Positions 1 to 8,563 of a stretch of DNA of 64,000 nucleotides are shown here, one piece after another; positions within the stretch are counted from its first letter, which is position 1, and each line of letters opens with the position of its first letter. Source of the DNA: CAWDMC01 sp963803295 (GTDB taxonomy: Bacteria; Acidobacteriota; Terriglobia; UBA7540); assembly GCA_963803295.1 (NCBI GenBank), contig CAWDMC010000004.1, forward strand, positions 248,001-312,000, in the 5' to 3' direction. Under the pieces are notes generated by a model that was given only the letters and a program-made list of their open reading frames with translations, was not told the origin of the DNA and made no database searches. Both the position numbers and the translations under genes were made by a program.

Positions 1-188
1 AGATACTCGTAAGCTCGCTGCGCGGCTTTCCAGCGTTGTTCAGCGTACCTTAGAAACGATACCACGATGAGGGCGAGGCAGAACACAGACTCGAGCCAGG
101 CGGCCTTGCTAATGAAAACGACCGCCATCACCGCAAGTACGAAAATAAGACTACGAAAGAATTTGGAGTCGCCTCGTGGCGTGGGCCT
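1..188 (-). CDS. C-terminal side of a small membrane protein, cut by the left edge
   Basis: Read leftward on the minus strand, an open frame follows a TGA at 189-191 and continues off the window. It encodes two hydrophobic stretches, SLIFVLAVMAVVFI and SVFCLALIVVSFL, then a basic amphipathic run (RYAEQRWKAAQRAYEY). This pattern fits a two-helix membrane protein. The family is not recognised. No strong ribosome site is visible; an in-frame ATG lies inside the first hydrophobic stretch, so the true start is unclear. The same frame upstream of the TGA is open to 464, so an interrupted longer gene is also possible. Confidence 0.3.
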
Positions 189-460
189 TCAACCAAGACA
201 GCCGGGGATCTGCACGTTTGCCTTGGCCCACTGAAAGGTGTTCATGACCGGCTCGCTGGAGCTGTCGCCGAGGCATTTCTCCTTGATTCCCCCGGGCAGG
301 TAGGTAAGTGCGGTCCTTCTCTTTCGGGACGAATATTCTTCGCAGCCGATCCCTACCAAGAAGTCCTCAGGCTTGTAGCCGATCGATCGTCCCCTGCTCT
401 CCGCTGCCATAAGGGTTGCATGATCGTTTCTTATCCTCAGACAGGGCCAGCTCCGCAAAC
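189..460 (-). other. Region without a convincing gene
   Basis: A 91-codon minus-strand frame fills this stretch and overlaps the 3' end of the E1 beta gene by four bases. Its product shows no recognisable domain, signal or hydrophobic pattern. I treat it as probably non-coding. A short unknown protein, or the upstream part of an interrupted gene that continues to the left, cannot be excluded. Confidence 0.3.
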
Positions 461-1435
461 TCAATATGCGGCCAACTTCCGCGCCGCGTACGCCACTTTC
501 GTCGCGTTCGGCAGGAAGTATTCTTCGAGAGGCGGCGAGAAGGGTACCGGCGTATCGGGAGCCGTCACCCGCACGATAGGACCATCGAGATCCTCAAAGG
601 CCTCCTCCGAAATCAGCGCTGCCAGCTCGCCCGCCATACCGCCTGTGCGGGTGTCCTCGTGCAGCAGAATCACCTTATTGCACTTGCGCACGCTCGCGAG
701 CACGGTCTCCCGATCATAGGGCAGCAGGGTGCGCAGATCCACAACTTCAATGCAGATGCCCTCTTTTTCGAGTTCCGCCGCGGCCTCGAGCGCTGTCCAC
801 ACCATTGCACCGTAAGTGATGATGCTGATATCCGTGCCTTCGCGCGCGACCCTCGCTTTACCGAGCCGTACCACGTAATCCTCTTCTGGCACTTCTTCCT
901 TGATACGCCGATAGAGAAACTTGTGCTCGTAAAAGATCACCGGATTGTCGTCGCGAATGGCTGCCTTGATCAAACCTTTCGCGTCATAGGCGGTGGCAGG
1001 CACCACCACCTTTAACCCCGGTGTGTGCACAAACCACATTTCGTTCGATTGCGAGTGGTAGGGGCCGCCGTGTACGCCCGCGCCCGACGGGCCTCGGATC
1101 ACCATGGGCACGCGCGGACCCCAGCGGTAGTGAATCTTCGCCGCCATATTGACGATCTGGTCGAAACCGCAGGCGATGAAGTCCATGAACTGCATCTCAA
1201 CCACCGGCCGCAGTCCCATGAGCGCCGCGCCTGTGGCCGCACCCACAATGGCCGCTTCCGAGATAGGCGTATCGATAACTCGATCGGCTCCGAACTTCTC
1301 CAGCATTCTTGCCGTCAGTTTGAAAGCACCGCCGTACTCTGCAATGTCCTCGCCCAGGAGAAACACGGAGTCGTCGCGCTCCATCTCTTCCCAAATTCCT
1401 TGGCGGACCGCTTCGAGATACGTCAGAAGGGGCAT
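461..1435 (-). CDS. pdhB: 2-oxoacid dehydrogenase E1 component, beta subunit (pyruvate or branched-chain type)
   Basis: This is the beta subunit of the thiamine-diphosphate E1 enzyme that decarboxylates pyruvate or a branched-chain 2-oxoacid and passes the acyl group to lipoyl-E2. The 324 residues match the family length. The transketolase-like pyrimidine domain covers roughly residues 4-180 and contains DTPISEAAIVGAA, whose Glu60 corresponds to the cofactor-activating glutamate. The C-terminal transketolase domain follows to about 318. The ATG at 1435 is preceded by AGAGGA at a normal distance. The alpha-subunit gene lies 88 bp upstream on the same strand, so the two probably form an operon. 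Sequence alone does not separate the pyruvate from the branched-chain enzyme, and no E2 or E3 gene is in view. Confidence 0.9.
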   Translation of the reverse strand: MPLLTYLEAVRQGIWEEMERDDSVFLLGEDIAEYGGAFKLTARMLEKFGADRVIDTPISEAAIVGAATGAALMGLRPVVEMQFMDFIACGFDQIVNMAAKIHYRWGPRVPMVIRGPSGAGVHGGPYHSQSNEMWFVHTPGLKVVVPATAYDAKGLIKAAIRDDNPVIFYEHKFLYRRIKEEVPEEDYVVRLGKARVAREGTDISIITYGAMVWTALEAAAELEKEGICIEVVDLRTLLPYDRETVLASVRKCNKVILLHEDTRTGGMAGELAALISEEAFEDLDGPIVRVTAPDTPVPFSPPLEEYFLPNATKVAYAARKLAAY

Positions 1436-1523
1436 GTTAATCCTCTAGGTGTCCTCAACTGCTCGGGAGATGAACTCACTTGACTTGCCTTTCAATGTCT
1501 CGATTACCCGATCACTCAATAAC

Positions 1524-2570
1524 TCAATGATTCCACCAGCAATCCAGCTCGCAATAGACGCCCTCCACCGCTTCTTCGCCGCGCGGCATCGGCTGCAAAT
1601 CAGCCCAGGCAACCGCCTCGTCGACTTCCTTGCGGATGCCTTTCTCCATCTCGTCAATGGCCTGACGTGCGATCAATTTGCGGCTAAGCAGAAGCTCTTC
1701 CAGGCGCAAAATGGGATCGCGCTTGGCTTCCTGGGCAAATCGCCTTTTGGGGACGTACTCGGCAGCGTCATGGGCGGAGTGGCCGGTCATGCGGAACGTC
1801 TTGCACTCGATAAAGCTGGGACCGCCGCCGCTGCGGGCCAGTCGAATCGCCTCCGCCACGGCGGCATAGACGGCCACGACATCGTTTCCATCGATGGTCT
1901 TGCCGGGCATGCCGTAAGCGGGTCCGCGCACATCCAGATCTTTGACGGCATACTGCAGCTCAGGGGGCGTCGAGTAGGCATATCCATTGTTGTTGCAGAT
2001 GAAGAGGACCGCGAGCTTCATGACCGCGGCCATGTTCATCGCCTCGTGCACATCCCCCCGGCTGGTGGTGCCTTCGCCGAAATGTACCAGCACGACGTTC
2101 GATTGGCGACGCCGCCTGAAGGCCAGCGCCACGCCACAGGCCAACGGCAGCGTATCGCCGAGTGGTGAGATGATAGGAATCACTCCGAGCTTCAGATCGC
2201 CGATGTGGGTGGTGTTCTCGCGCCCGCGGGTAGGACCAGTGGCACGGCCCATCCAGTTGGCGAATATGGCCGGCAGCCTGAAGCCGCGGATTACGAACGA
2301 CGAGAAATCGCGATGGCTGGGAAACACCACGTCCCCATCCGTCAACTGGATCGCCGATCCGACGCCGATGGCCTCCTGTCCACGGCCGATATAGACTCCG
2401 CCCACGATTTTCCCCTGCCGATAGAGCACCTGATCGATGCGTTGCTCTGCCTCGCGCGTTAGTTTGAGGTAATAGAGCATGCGCTCAAGCGTTGCGGCAT
2501 CGGGTTCCCGGCTGGAAGCCAATACCTTTCCGCCTTTAATGGGAGGCACAGTGTTTCGTGATGTGGTCAT
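1524..2570 (-). CDS. pdhA: 2-oxoacid dehydrogenase E1 component, alpha subunit
   Basis: This is the alpha subunit of the same E1 heterotetramer; it binds thiamine diphosphate through magnesium. The ThDP motif runs from Gly165 to Asn194 (GEGTTSRGDVHEAM through FICNN). The phosphorylation-loop-like segment GHSAHDAAEYVP lies in the C-terminal third. Length (348) is normal. The gene precedes the beta subunit on the minus strand. No clear ribosome site precedes the ATG at 2570. A lipoyl transferase gene (lipB) lies about 0.8 kb away, which fits a lipoate-dependent complex. Pyruvate versus branched-chain specificity is not resolved. Confidence 0.9.
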   Translation of the reverse strand: MTTSRNTVPPIKGGKVLASSREPDAATLERMLYYLKLTREAEQRIDQVLYRQGKIVGGVYIGRGQEAIGVGSAIQLTDGDVVFPSHRDFSSFVIRGFRLPAIFANWMGRATGPTRGRENTTHIGDLKLGVIPIISPLGDTLPLACGVALAFRRRRQSNVVLVHFGEGTTSRGDVHEAMNMAAVMKLAVLFICNNNGYAYSTPPELQYAVKDLDVRGPAYGMPGKTIDGNDVVAVYAAVAEAIRLARSGGGPSFIECKTFRMTGHSAHDAAEYVPKRRFAQEAKRDPILRLEELLLSRKLIARQAIDEMEKGIRKEVDEAVAWADLQPMPRGEEAVEGVYCELDCWWNH

Positions 2571-2609
2571 GCGATTTCTGAGTATCTTTCTTCTCTCAGT
2601 CGGCTAGTT

Positions 2610-2638
2610 TTGACATACAGACATACGGAAGGTATGCT
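2610..2638 (+). promoter_or_regulatory. Sigma70-type promoter with an overlapping palindromic operator for vapBC
   Basis: TTGACA at 2610-2615 and TATGCT at 2633-2638 are separated by exactly 17 bases. Transcription would begin near the vapB ATG at 2646, so the message may be leaderless. The inverted repeat CATAC-ggaag-GTATG (2622-2636) overlaps the -10 box. That position suits autorepression by the VapB-VapC complex, which is how this toxin-antitoxin class is usually controlled. Confidence 0.6.
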
Positions 2639-2645
2639 GCGACAT

Positions 2646-2891
2646 ATGCGGACAACAGTCAGGCTCGACGAGAACTTGCTGCGGCAGGTCAAGCGTGCTG
2701 CCGAAGAGCGCGGCGAGACCTTGACCTCCATGATCGAACAAGGGTTGCGTCTGCTGCTCGCCGGCTCTCGAACGCATCCCAAGCGCAAGCGGCTGATTCT
2801 GCCCGTCTCGCGCGAGGGTGGCGGCACACTTCCTGGCGTTGATCTCAACGACTCCGCAGGGCTTCTTGACCGCATGGAGGGCCACCGATGA
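2646..2891 (+). CDS. vapB: VapB-type antitoxin, ribbon-helix-helix
   Basis: This is the antitoxin of a type II toxin-antitoxin pair. The N-terminus (MRTTVRLDENLLRQVKRAA) is a typical CopG/Arc-type ribbon-helix-helix DNA-binding domain. The basic, proline-rich C-terminal half would contact and block the toxin. I chose the ATG at 2646 because the in-frame ATGs at 2610 and 2634 lie within the promoter boxes. The end overlaps the toxin start as ATGA, which indicates translational coupling. Free VapB, and more strongly the VapB-VapC complex, would be expected to bind the palindrome just upstream. Confidence 0.8.
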   Translation: MRTTVRLDENLLRQVKRAAEERGETLTSMIEQGLRLLLAGSRTHPKRKRLILPVSREGGGTLPGVDLNDSAGLLDRMEGHR

Positions 2892-3313
2892 TCCTGGCTG
2901 ACGCCAATATCCTGATCTATGCCTTCCGTGCCGAGACGAAAGACCATAACGCGTACCACGAGTGGATGCTGTCGGTGATCAACGGGGAATCGGCGTATGG
3001 AGTCTCGCCTCAGGTGTTGAGCTCCTTCGTGCGCATCGTGACACATCCCGCTATCTTCGCCCGCCCGAGTGCGTTGGATACCGCCTTAGGCTTCTGCCGA
3101 ATCCTACTCGCGCCCGAAACCTGCCAGGTGGTTCAACCCGGGGCGCGCCACTGGTCTATCTTCGCCGACTTGTGCGTCCACGTCCAAGCATCTGGTAACC
3201 TTGTGCAGGACGCCTGGTTCGCCGCACTCGCGATTGAGCACGGTTGCGAGTGGATCACAAGCGACCGCGACTATGCTCGGTTCCAGGGCTTAAGCTGGCG
3301 TCCACCCTTCTGA
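2888..3313 (+). CDS. vapC: VapC-type PIN-domain ribonuclease toxin
   Basis: This 141-residue PIN-domain protein is the toxin partner of the overlapping vapB. PIN toxins are magnesium-dependent RNases that typically cleave tRNA or rRNA. Acidic residues expected in the active site are visible at Asp5 (ADANILIY), Asp108 (VQDAWFAAL) and Asp126/Asp128 (TSDRDYARF). The helix that usually carries a conserved glutamate reads VLSSFVRIVTHP here, with serine in that place; this occurs in some family branches but makes activity worth testing. The start ATG overlaps the vapB stop. Confidence 0.85.
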   Translation: MILADANILIYAFRAETKDHNAYHEWMLSVINGESAYGVSPQVLSSFVRIVTHPAIFARPSALDTALGFCRILLAPETCQVVQPGARHWSIFADLCVHVQASGNLVQDAWFAALAIEHGCEWITSDRDYARFQGLSWRPPF

Positions 3314-3386
3314 TTTTGCACGCCATACTGCCCTCCTGATTCAGCAGGGGTGGCCGAAGGCGGGGTGGTCAAATGGCTGTGCCGAG

Positions 3387-4106
3387 CTAACGTGTTTGCC
3401 CCAGAATCGCTTGAGCACTAGGCGAAGTAGACACATGACTGGCACCGGCGAGATCCGTCCGTCGCTCAATTGCCTCAAAGCCAAAGACGCGAGCCATCTG
3501 CTCGATCACTTTTGCCTTAGGCTCTTCCACCCCTATCTCGCGGCGCAGCAACTTAGCGAGCGAAGTCACACCTTTATCAGCCAGGCCACAGGGAACGATC
3601 CAGTTGAAATAGCTCAGGTCCGTGTTCACATTGAAGGCGAATCCGTGAGACGTCACCCATCGCGAAATATGGATCCCCATGGCCACCAGTTTCTCGTTGC
3701 CGATCCACACACCCGCCGCCCCCGGTGTGCGTCCCGCCTGGATGCCATACTCTGCGGCTACATTGATGAACACCTGTTCCATCGAGCGCATGAACCACAG
3801 GATATCGCGGCGGTGCTGGGTGAGGTCGAAAATCGGGTAGCCTACCAGTTGCCCGGGGCCGTGATAGGTGATATCGCCGCCGCGGTCCGTGTCATAGACC
3901 GCCGCGCCCAACGCCTCTACCTTTTCCGGAGAAATCAACAGGTGCTGGCGCTCGGCGTTGCGCCCCAATGTGTACACGTGCGGATGTTCCAGCAACAGCA
4001 GCGTATCGGGGATAGCACCGGCCTTGCGAGCCGCCACGCGGTCCCGCTGTAACAGCAGCCCATCGGCGTAGTCCACCAACCCGAGCTGTTCGACAGTGCA
4101 GATCAT
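3387..4106 (-). CDS. lipB: Octanoyl-[acyl carrier protein]:protein N-octanoyltransferase
   Basis: LipB transfers octanoate from acyl carrier protein to lipoyl-domain lysines, the first step of de novo lipoylation in the cytosol. The signature RGGDITYHGPGQ lies at residues 76-87. The catalytic pair is visible as Lys139 (GNEKLVAMGIHI) and Cys173 (WIVPCGLADKGVTSL). The 239-residue length is normal. It sits near the 2-oxoacid dehydrogenase E1 genes, whose complex needs lipoate. A GAGGAGGG sequence lies about 15 bases before the ATG at 4106, farther than ideal, so the exact start is moderately certain. lipA is not in the window. Confidence 0.93.
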   Translation of the reverse strand: MICTVEQLGLVDYADGLLLQRDRVAARKAGAIPDTLLLLEHPHVYTLGRNAERQHLLISPEKVEALGAAVYDTDRGGDITYHGPGQLVGYPIFDLTQHRRDILWFMRSMEQVFINVAAEYGIQAGRTPGAAGVWIGNEKLVAMGIHISRWVTSHGFAFNVNTDLSYFNWIVPCGLADKGVTSLAKLLRREIGVEEPKAKVIEQMARVFGFEAIERRTDLAGASHVSTSPSAQAILGQTR

Positions 4107-4214
4107 AGACGCAAAAGGTAGCCCTCCTCAGTATAGTAGAGAGGAAGCACTCGTCCGCTAAGTACGTTACTGTAATTTCGAACGACGACACGGAGTGACA
4201 GTCTTGAGGTACAC

Positions 4215-5246
4215 CGCTGCCAGCCGCTCTTACCTGGGCCGCATCGCGTGCGTCCAGTGCTTTTCTGCCCAACTCAAGCAGATCGGGCACGTGCACTTTG
4301 CGAAAGCACCTTGATCTTGCAGTTGGTTGGGCCGCACGCTCAGGCTGCGGATGCCGAGACCGACGAACACGACCGCTGAGACGGGGCCCGAAGCAGCATC
4401 GCCACACACGGCGACGTGGCGCCGTTGTTTCGTGGCAGCATCAATCACGGATGCGACCAACCGCAACACGGCGGGATGCAGGGCGTCTTGGAAAGCGGCG
4501 AGCGCGACATTGCCGCGTTCCGCCCCGAGTGCGTATTGGGTAAGGTCGTTGGTGCCGATGCTCATGAAATCAACGCTGCCGGCCATTTGATCCGCCAGCA
4601 GCGCGGCCGAAGGCACCTCTATCATGGCACCCACCTTGACAGGCCAGGCAGGATTCCCTCGATCTCAGTCTGCCCTGTGTTGGCTCTCGTCCCTTGCTGC
4701 TTGAGTCGTCGCTCCACCTTTTCGCATCGCCTCGGCCAATCGGCTAAATTCGCCGGCCGGATCGCGAGGACGATCCTCCGGTGTAGCGCTACCCTCGGGC
4801 CAGCAGGACTCCATGGGCCGCAATCGGCCCATCGCGACGCCGTCCCCTGCCGGAACCCCTTGGATCGCGCGCATCCCAGGCCCGACCTCTCGCGGCGGCC
4901 GGACAGATTTGCGAGCGGTGGGAATTTCGGTTTCGCGGCTTGGGAGGAGCGCCGAGCCCCCCGAATCCGTGGGGCCGTGCTCGCCAAATCGCGCTGCCGC
5001 CAGGCGTGCTACCTCCTTCAGAGCGGCCTGCGCGTCCGTGCCGCTGGCCCTAACTCGTATCCTGTTGCCGTGCCGCACTTGCAACAACATGAGAGAGGTA
5101 AGGCTGCGTGCGGTCGCGGTGTTTTGCCCGGTTCCATCGGAGCACCTGCTGAGATTGCTGACTTCCACAAGTGAGGAAAACTTGCTGAGAACGCGAACCA
5201 ACGCGGCGGTGGGACGGGCATGCAATCCGACAATGTAGGCTGGCAC
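4215..5246 (-). pseudogene. Remnant of a fused HPr - PTS Enzyme I gene (internal deletion and frameshift)
   Basis: The upstream half (5246 to 4665) encodes an HPr domain with the phosphorylation motif GLHARP and the regulatory-serine region ARSLTSLMLL. It is followed by an Enzyme I N-terminus (AIQGVPAGDGVAMGRL). It stops at TGA 4665-4667. The same frame resumes at once with the Enzyme I C-terminal domain (MIEVPSAALLADQ, VDFMSIGTNDLTQYALGAERGN, DALHPAVLRL). The intervening several hundred residues, including the phosphorylatable histidine of Enzyme I, are missing. A second lesion near 4300 shifts the tail (KVHVPDLLELGRKALDARDA) into another frame. The fused order HPr-EI is known in multiphosphoryl-transfer proteins. 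This copy cannot act in sugar phosphotransfer. The start is uncertain: a GTG without a good ribosome site. Confidence 0.8.
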
Positions 5247-5357
5247 ATGCGCTTGCTCGGATCGGTAACGACATAGTAGGCTTGATCCGAAGAACGCTGC
5301 CGACCGGCGCCGCGGGGGGATTTTGGGTCGCCTGGCAGTTGGTCTGGAGGTTTCTTA

Positions 5358-6482
5358 TTGATAAGTGACAGCGGCCCGACCGCCGAGCGAGCAGGCGAGG
5401 CTCGCGAATCTGACCGCGGCTTCCTTTGGGACTTTTGGTATCCGGCTCTGCGCTCGGGGCAGGTGCGGTCGAGAAAACTGGCCGCGGCCATGCTGTTGGG
5501 CATGCCCCTAGTGCTGGGACGCGATTCCAGGGGGCGTCCATTTTGTCTACGCGACAGCTGCCCTCATCGGGGGATGCCGCTATCCGCCGGGCTCTTCGAC
5601 GGCTGCAGTATGGAATGCAGCTATCACGGCTGGCGCTTCGAACCCGGGAGCGGCCAATGCATCGAGATTCCGTCGCGCACCGACCAGGACAAGCTCAAGG
5701 TGGAGCGCATCTTCGCTCCAAACTTTGCTTGCACAGAGCGCGATGGTTACTTGTGGGTTTATCTCCCCGAGCGTGAGAAGCGCTCCATCGGGTCTGCCAA
5801 AGAGCAATCCGTACCCCCTTGCCCCGAAATGCGCCTTTTCGGAGGGCCCTATCGTATGACCCATCTCTGGGCCGACTTGCCTTGCCACGTGGACCACGGC
5901 ATCATCGGCCTGATGGATCCCGCTCACGGTCCTTTCGTTCATCAGGCCTGGTGGTGGCGCAGCCGTCGCAGCATCCACGAGAAACAGAAGACTTTCGATC
6001 CGATTCCCAACGGGTTTCGTATGAGGGCGCATTCGCCCTCTGCCAACAGCGCCTTTTACAAAATCCTGGGCGTCTATGGGCATCCGATTACCACGCAAAT
6101 CGATTTCGTGCTGCCCAACATGCGCTTTGAAGAGATCCACTGCGGCCCGTATTGGTTCTCCAGCCGCACCACGGTGACTCCGGTCCATGCGGACCTTTGC
6201 CGCATCGACTTCTGCGCCGCCTGGAACGTGTTTCGCAGGGTGCCGTTCCTGATCTCGATCTTCCGTGCTTTCGGCAAACGCTTCATTGGCCAGGATCAGA
6301 GAACGATGGAAAAGCAGGCTGTCGGCCTCAAATCGAATCCCAATCTCATGCTCATCGATGACGCCGATCGCCCCGCCAAGTGGTATTTCCAGCTCAAGGC
6401 GGCTTGCCGCGAGTCCCAGAGAACTGGCCAACCGTTCGACCACCCCCTTAGCGGACCGGTGATCCTGCGCTGGCGCAGTTGA
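5358..6482 (+). CDS. Rieske non-heme iron oxygenase, alpha-subunit type (PaO/VanA-like)
   Basis: A 374-residue oxygenase component. The N-terminal Rieske domain binds a [2Fe-2S] cluster through Cys68-His70 (CPHRG) and Cys87-His90 (CSYHGW). The C-terminal domain carries the mononuclear iron motif DxxHxxxxH at Asp187, His190 and His195, with the bridging aspartate present. Such enzymes hydroxylate or demethylate aromatic, sterol or chlorophyll-like substrates using electrons from a separate reductase. None is encoded nearby, and the substrate cannot be inferred. The TTG start at 5358 is chosen because GGAGG lies seven bases upstream. It is a well-preserved gene surrounded by decayed ones. Confidence 0.85.
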   Translation: MISDSGPTAERAGEARESDRGFLWDFWYPALRSGQVRSRKLAAAMLLGMPLVLGRDSRGRPFCLRDSCPHRGMPLSAGLFDGCSMECSYHGWRFEPGSGQCIEIPSRTDQDKLKVERIFAPNFACTERDGYLWVYLPEREKRSIGSAKEQSVPPCPEMRLFGGPYRMTHLWADLPCHVDHGIIGLMDPAHGPFVHQAWWWRSRRSIHEKQKTFDPIPNGFRMRAHSPSANSAFYKILGVYGHPITTQIDFVLPNMRFEEIHCGPYWFSSRTTVTPVHADLCRIDFCAAWNVFRRVPFLISIFRAFGKRFIGQDQRTMEKQAVGLKSNPNLMLIDDADRPAKWYFQLKAACRESQRTGQPFDHPLSGPVILRWRS

Positions 6483-6599
6483 TTCCCTGAAGGGCGTATC
6501 ACGATTGACCCTGCACGTTGCCCAGGTCTGGTGTAGTCCGCCCCTTTTGGGCTCGCACAGGGCACAATCGGCACAAGCAAAGACGATGGATGGTCGCGG

Positions 6600-6921
6600 T
6601 CATGGTAGATCCAGTTGTTTGAAGGCGGGAGTTGTGTAAACGAACACGTCCTCGCGGTTTTCCGTCGGCCTCTGGTCGACTGGACCGGCGGATTCATGAA
6701 GGGGAACGGGTCCGCCACGTGTCGGCCATGGCATCAGCGGGATCGTAAAGGTACTTGTCCGGAGCTTCACCCGCGGGTGCGGTAGTGCTTAGCACGCCGT
6801 CGCCACTGAGCGTATTCGCCTTGCCGGCGGAGTGCAGATAGTCGCGCGTTGGCTGGGCACGCTCGATCGGCCAACTATCCTCCTCGCGCCAGATATTCTT
6901 CCCCATCACGAAAATCTTCAC
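6600..6921 (-). pseudogene. Fragment of a CocE/NonD-family serine hydrolase, frameshifted
   Basis: The first part (6921 to about 6727) reads KIFVMGKNIWREEDSWP, then RDYLHSAGKANTLSGDGVLS and PDKYLYDPADAM. This is typical of the region before and into the C-terminal jelly-roll domain of CocE/NonD (cocaine-esterase-like) acyl hydrolases. One extra base near 6727 shifts the frame. Reading then continues as PTRGGPVPLHESAGPVDQ and ENREDVFVYTTPAFKQLDLP to TGA at 6600-6602. The whole catalytic alpha/beta domain is missing on the upstream side, where ISKra4 debris begins, and the C-terminal end is also lost. Confidence 0.7.
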
Positions 6922-6929
6922 CGGCCTTT

Positions 6930-7430
6930 CCCTGCTAATGCCGTTCTCAAGCCCCTTCAGCAGGTGGTCATACGTTCCGCATTCCGCTCAAGCAGTCCGC
7001 CTCGATGCGGATCTTCCCCGCTACTTCGGGGTTGGCAGAAGAGAGGGCGCGGAGCACAGCTACCAGCTTTTCGATTTTGCCCTTGTCCAGCAGGCGCTGC
7101 TGGACCTTCATCCACTGCTTCTGCTGATTTTCGTCATGAGGGTGTAGTCGTCGCGCTAATTCCCATAAATGCTGACGCGCGTGATCGAGGTCGACAATTT
7201 GAGTTGCCTCGGGAAAGTGTTCGGCGGCCAGATTCCAGATCCATTCGGCACCGTCGCCCATCACCACCTTCTTTGGAGCGACTCCAGCCCCGCTTAAAGC
7301 TTCCCGGTAAAGGCGACGGCCGAAGACCTCCGCTTGCACGTAGAGCAGAGGAATGGGCTCGCCGGCCATCGCCGACAACTCCAACTGCAGAGCTTGTTGA
7401 ATCGCCTCTTGCTCCTACAATGGAACCGGG
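6930..7430 (-). mobile_element. Degraded ISKra4-family transposase
   Basis: The minus-strand frame 7384-6968 contains VVMGDGAEWIWNLAAEHFP, IVDLDHARQHLWELARRL and DKGKIEKLVAVLRAL, characteristic of ISKra4 transposases. IPLLYVQ runs directly into AEVFGRRLYREA, so an internal block is deleted. A frameshift near 6990 moves the continuing ERNAERM into another frame. A TAG interrupts the frame upstream, next to the IS630 insertion point. It is not functional and marks an old insertion later overrun by IS630. Confidence 0.7.
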
Positions 7431-7444
7431 ACGCAGGTCACCTA

Positions 7445-8560
7445 GTGCTTAGTTGCGCAGATTAACGATAGTATTACGGAGCTGCGAGCCTTTGACCTCG
7501 CGCTTCCGCCACTTGAACGGTTTGGCATTTTGCGTATAGGCCGCGATGAACGCTTCGATAGCCTGACGGAGTTCGGCCGTGCTCTGCGTGCTCAGGCCAC
7601 GCAAGGCCTTACGCGATAAAATGCCGAACCAGATTTCCACCTGATTCAACCAACTGGCCGAGGTGGGAGTGAAATGGAAATGAACGTTGGGATGAGCGGC
7701 CAACCAGGCGTCACACTTTTTGTGCGTGCCGTAGTTGTCCAGGATCACGTGCAACTCCTGTGCGGGCGCGGTCTCAGCGACCACCTGATCCATAAACTGC
7801 AAAAACTGCTCCCGCCGTTTGAGTTCACTGAAGGCCGTCTGCACTTGTCCGGTCGCCACCTGCAAGGCCGCAAAAAGATTCAGCGTGCCATGGCGCTTGT
7901 AAGTGCTCTTGTAAGCGCGCACGATCTTTCCGCTGTCGGTCTCAACATAGCCGGTCTTACGTTCCAAAGCCTGAATGCTGGGTTTTTCATCGACACAAAT
8001 CACCAGCGCCTTCTCCGGCGGGTCGAGATACAAACCCACGATATCGGCCGCCTTGGCCGCGAACGCCTTGTCCGTGCTGACGCACCAGGAGCGTTGCCGC
8101 TGCAAGCAGATCCCCTGCTGGCGCAGAACCCGCCACACCGCATGCACCGAACCCTGCAGCGCCGCCGCCACCGCCGGACCGTCCCAAGTCGCCTGTCCCG
8201 AGGGCGGAGGTTGTTCCAACAAGGCCAAAACGCGCTTGCGAAAGTCCTCGCCATAAACCCGTCGAGCCCCAGGTCGCTTCGCATCCTGCAACCCGGCCAA
8301 GCCGCCTTGCACAAAACGTTGCCGCCACTTGATCACGGTATTAGGGCGAGTATGGCAAGCACGAGCAACCTCTTTCACCCGCTGGCCTGCCAAACAGCCC
8401 AGGATGATCCGGGCTCGTTCCACCATCTGCCGAGACTCGGTGCGACTCCCGGCCAACAGTTCCAGCTCTTGTCGATCTTGCGGACCACAACTAATTGCGG
8501 GCGCATTCCTAGCCATGCCCAACACGATACAATATATCGTGTATTATTGCAACTAAGCAC
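7445..8560 (-). mobile_element. IS630-family insertion sequence, copy 1 (1116 bp)
   Basis: The ends are inverted repeats beginning GTGCTTAGTTGC. The element is flanked by TA dinucleotides at 7443-7444 and 8561-8562, and both flanks extend to CTAG, the expected TA target duplication of the IS630/Tc1 group. It contains one transposase gene reading leftward. A second copy of identical length with an identical transposase sequence lies at 9103-10218 in the opposite orientation. This copy sits between the ISKra4 remnant and a truncated HEPN-like fragment. Confidence 0.92.
7449..8525 (-). CDS. IS630-family transposase
   Basis: A 358-residue DDE transposase. The N-terminal part is a helix-turn-helix region (VKEVARACHTRPNTVIKWRQ). 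The DDE catalytic domain begins near VICVDEKPSIQAL (first Asp) and includes VILDNYGTHKK (second Asp). It ends with SWLNQVEIWFGILSRKAL, which holds the final acidic residue. The frame is intact and the start is GTG. Because it is identical to the 9138-10214 copy, both insertions are probably recent or one derives from the other. Confidence 0.93.
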   Translation of the reverse strand: MLGMARNAPAISCGPQDRQELELLAGSRTESRQMVERARIILGCLAGQRVKEVARACHTRPNTVIKWRQRFVQGGLAGLQDAKRPGARRVYGEDFRKRVLALLEQPPPSGQATWDGPAVAAALQGSVHAVWRVLRQQGICLQRQRSWCVSTDKAFAAKAADIVGLYLDPPEKALVICVDEKPSIQALERKTGYVETDSGKIVRAYKSTYKRHGTLNLFAALQVATGQVQTAFSELKRREQFLQFMDQVVAETAPAQELHVILDNYGTHKKCDAWLAAHPNVHFHFTPTSASWLNQVEIWFGILSRKALRGLSTQSTAELRQAIEAFIAAYTQNAKPFKWRKREVKGSQLRNTIVNLRN

Positions 8561-8563
8561 TAG

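Noticed and set aside
4622..4667. TGA between the HPr-EI halves as a selenocysteine or readthrough site
   Set aside because: Several hundred residues of Enzyme I are missing at the same place and a further frameshift follows, so this is decay and not recoding.
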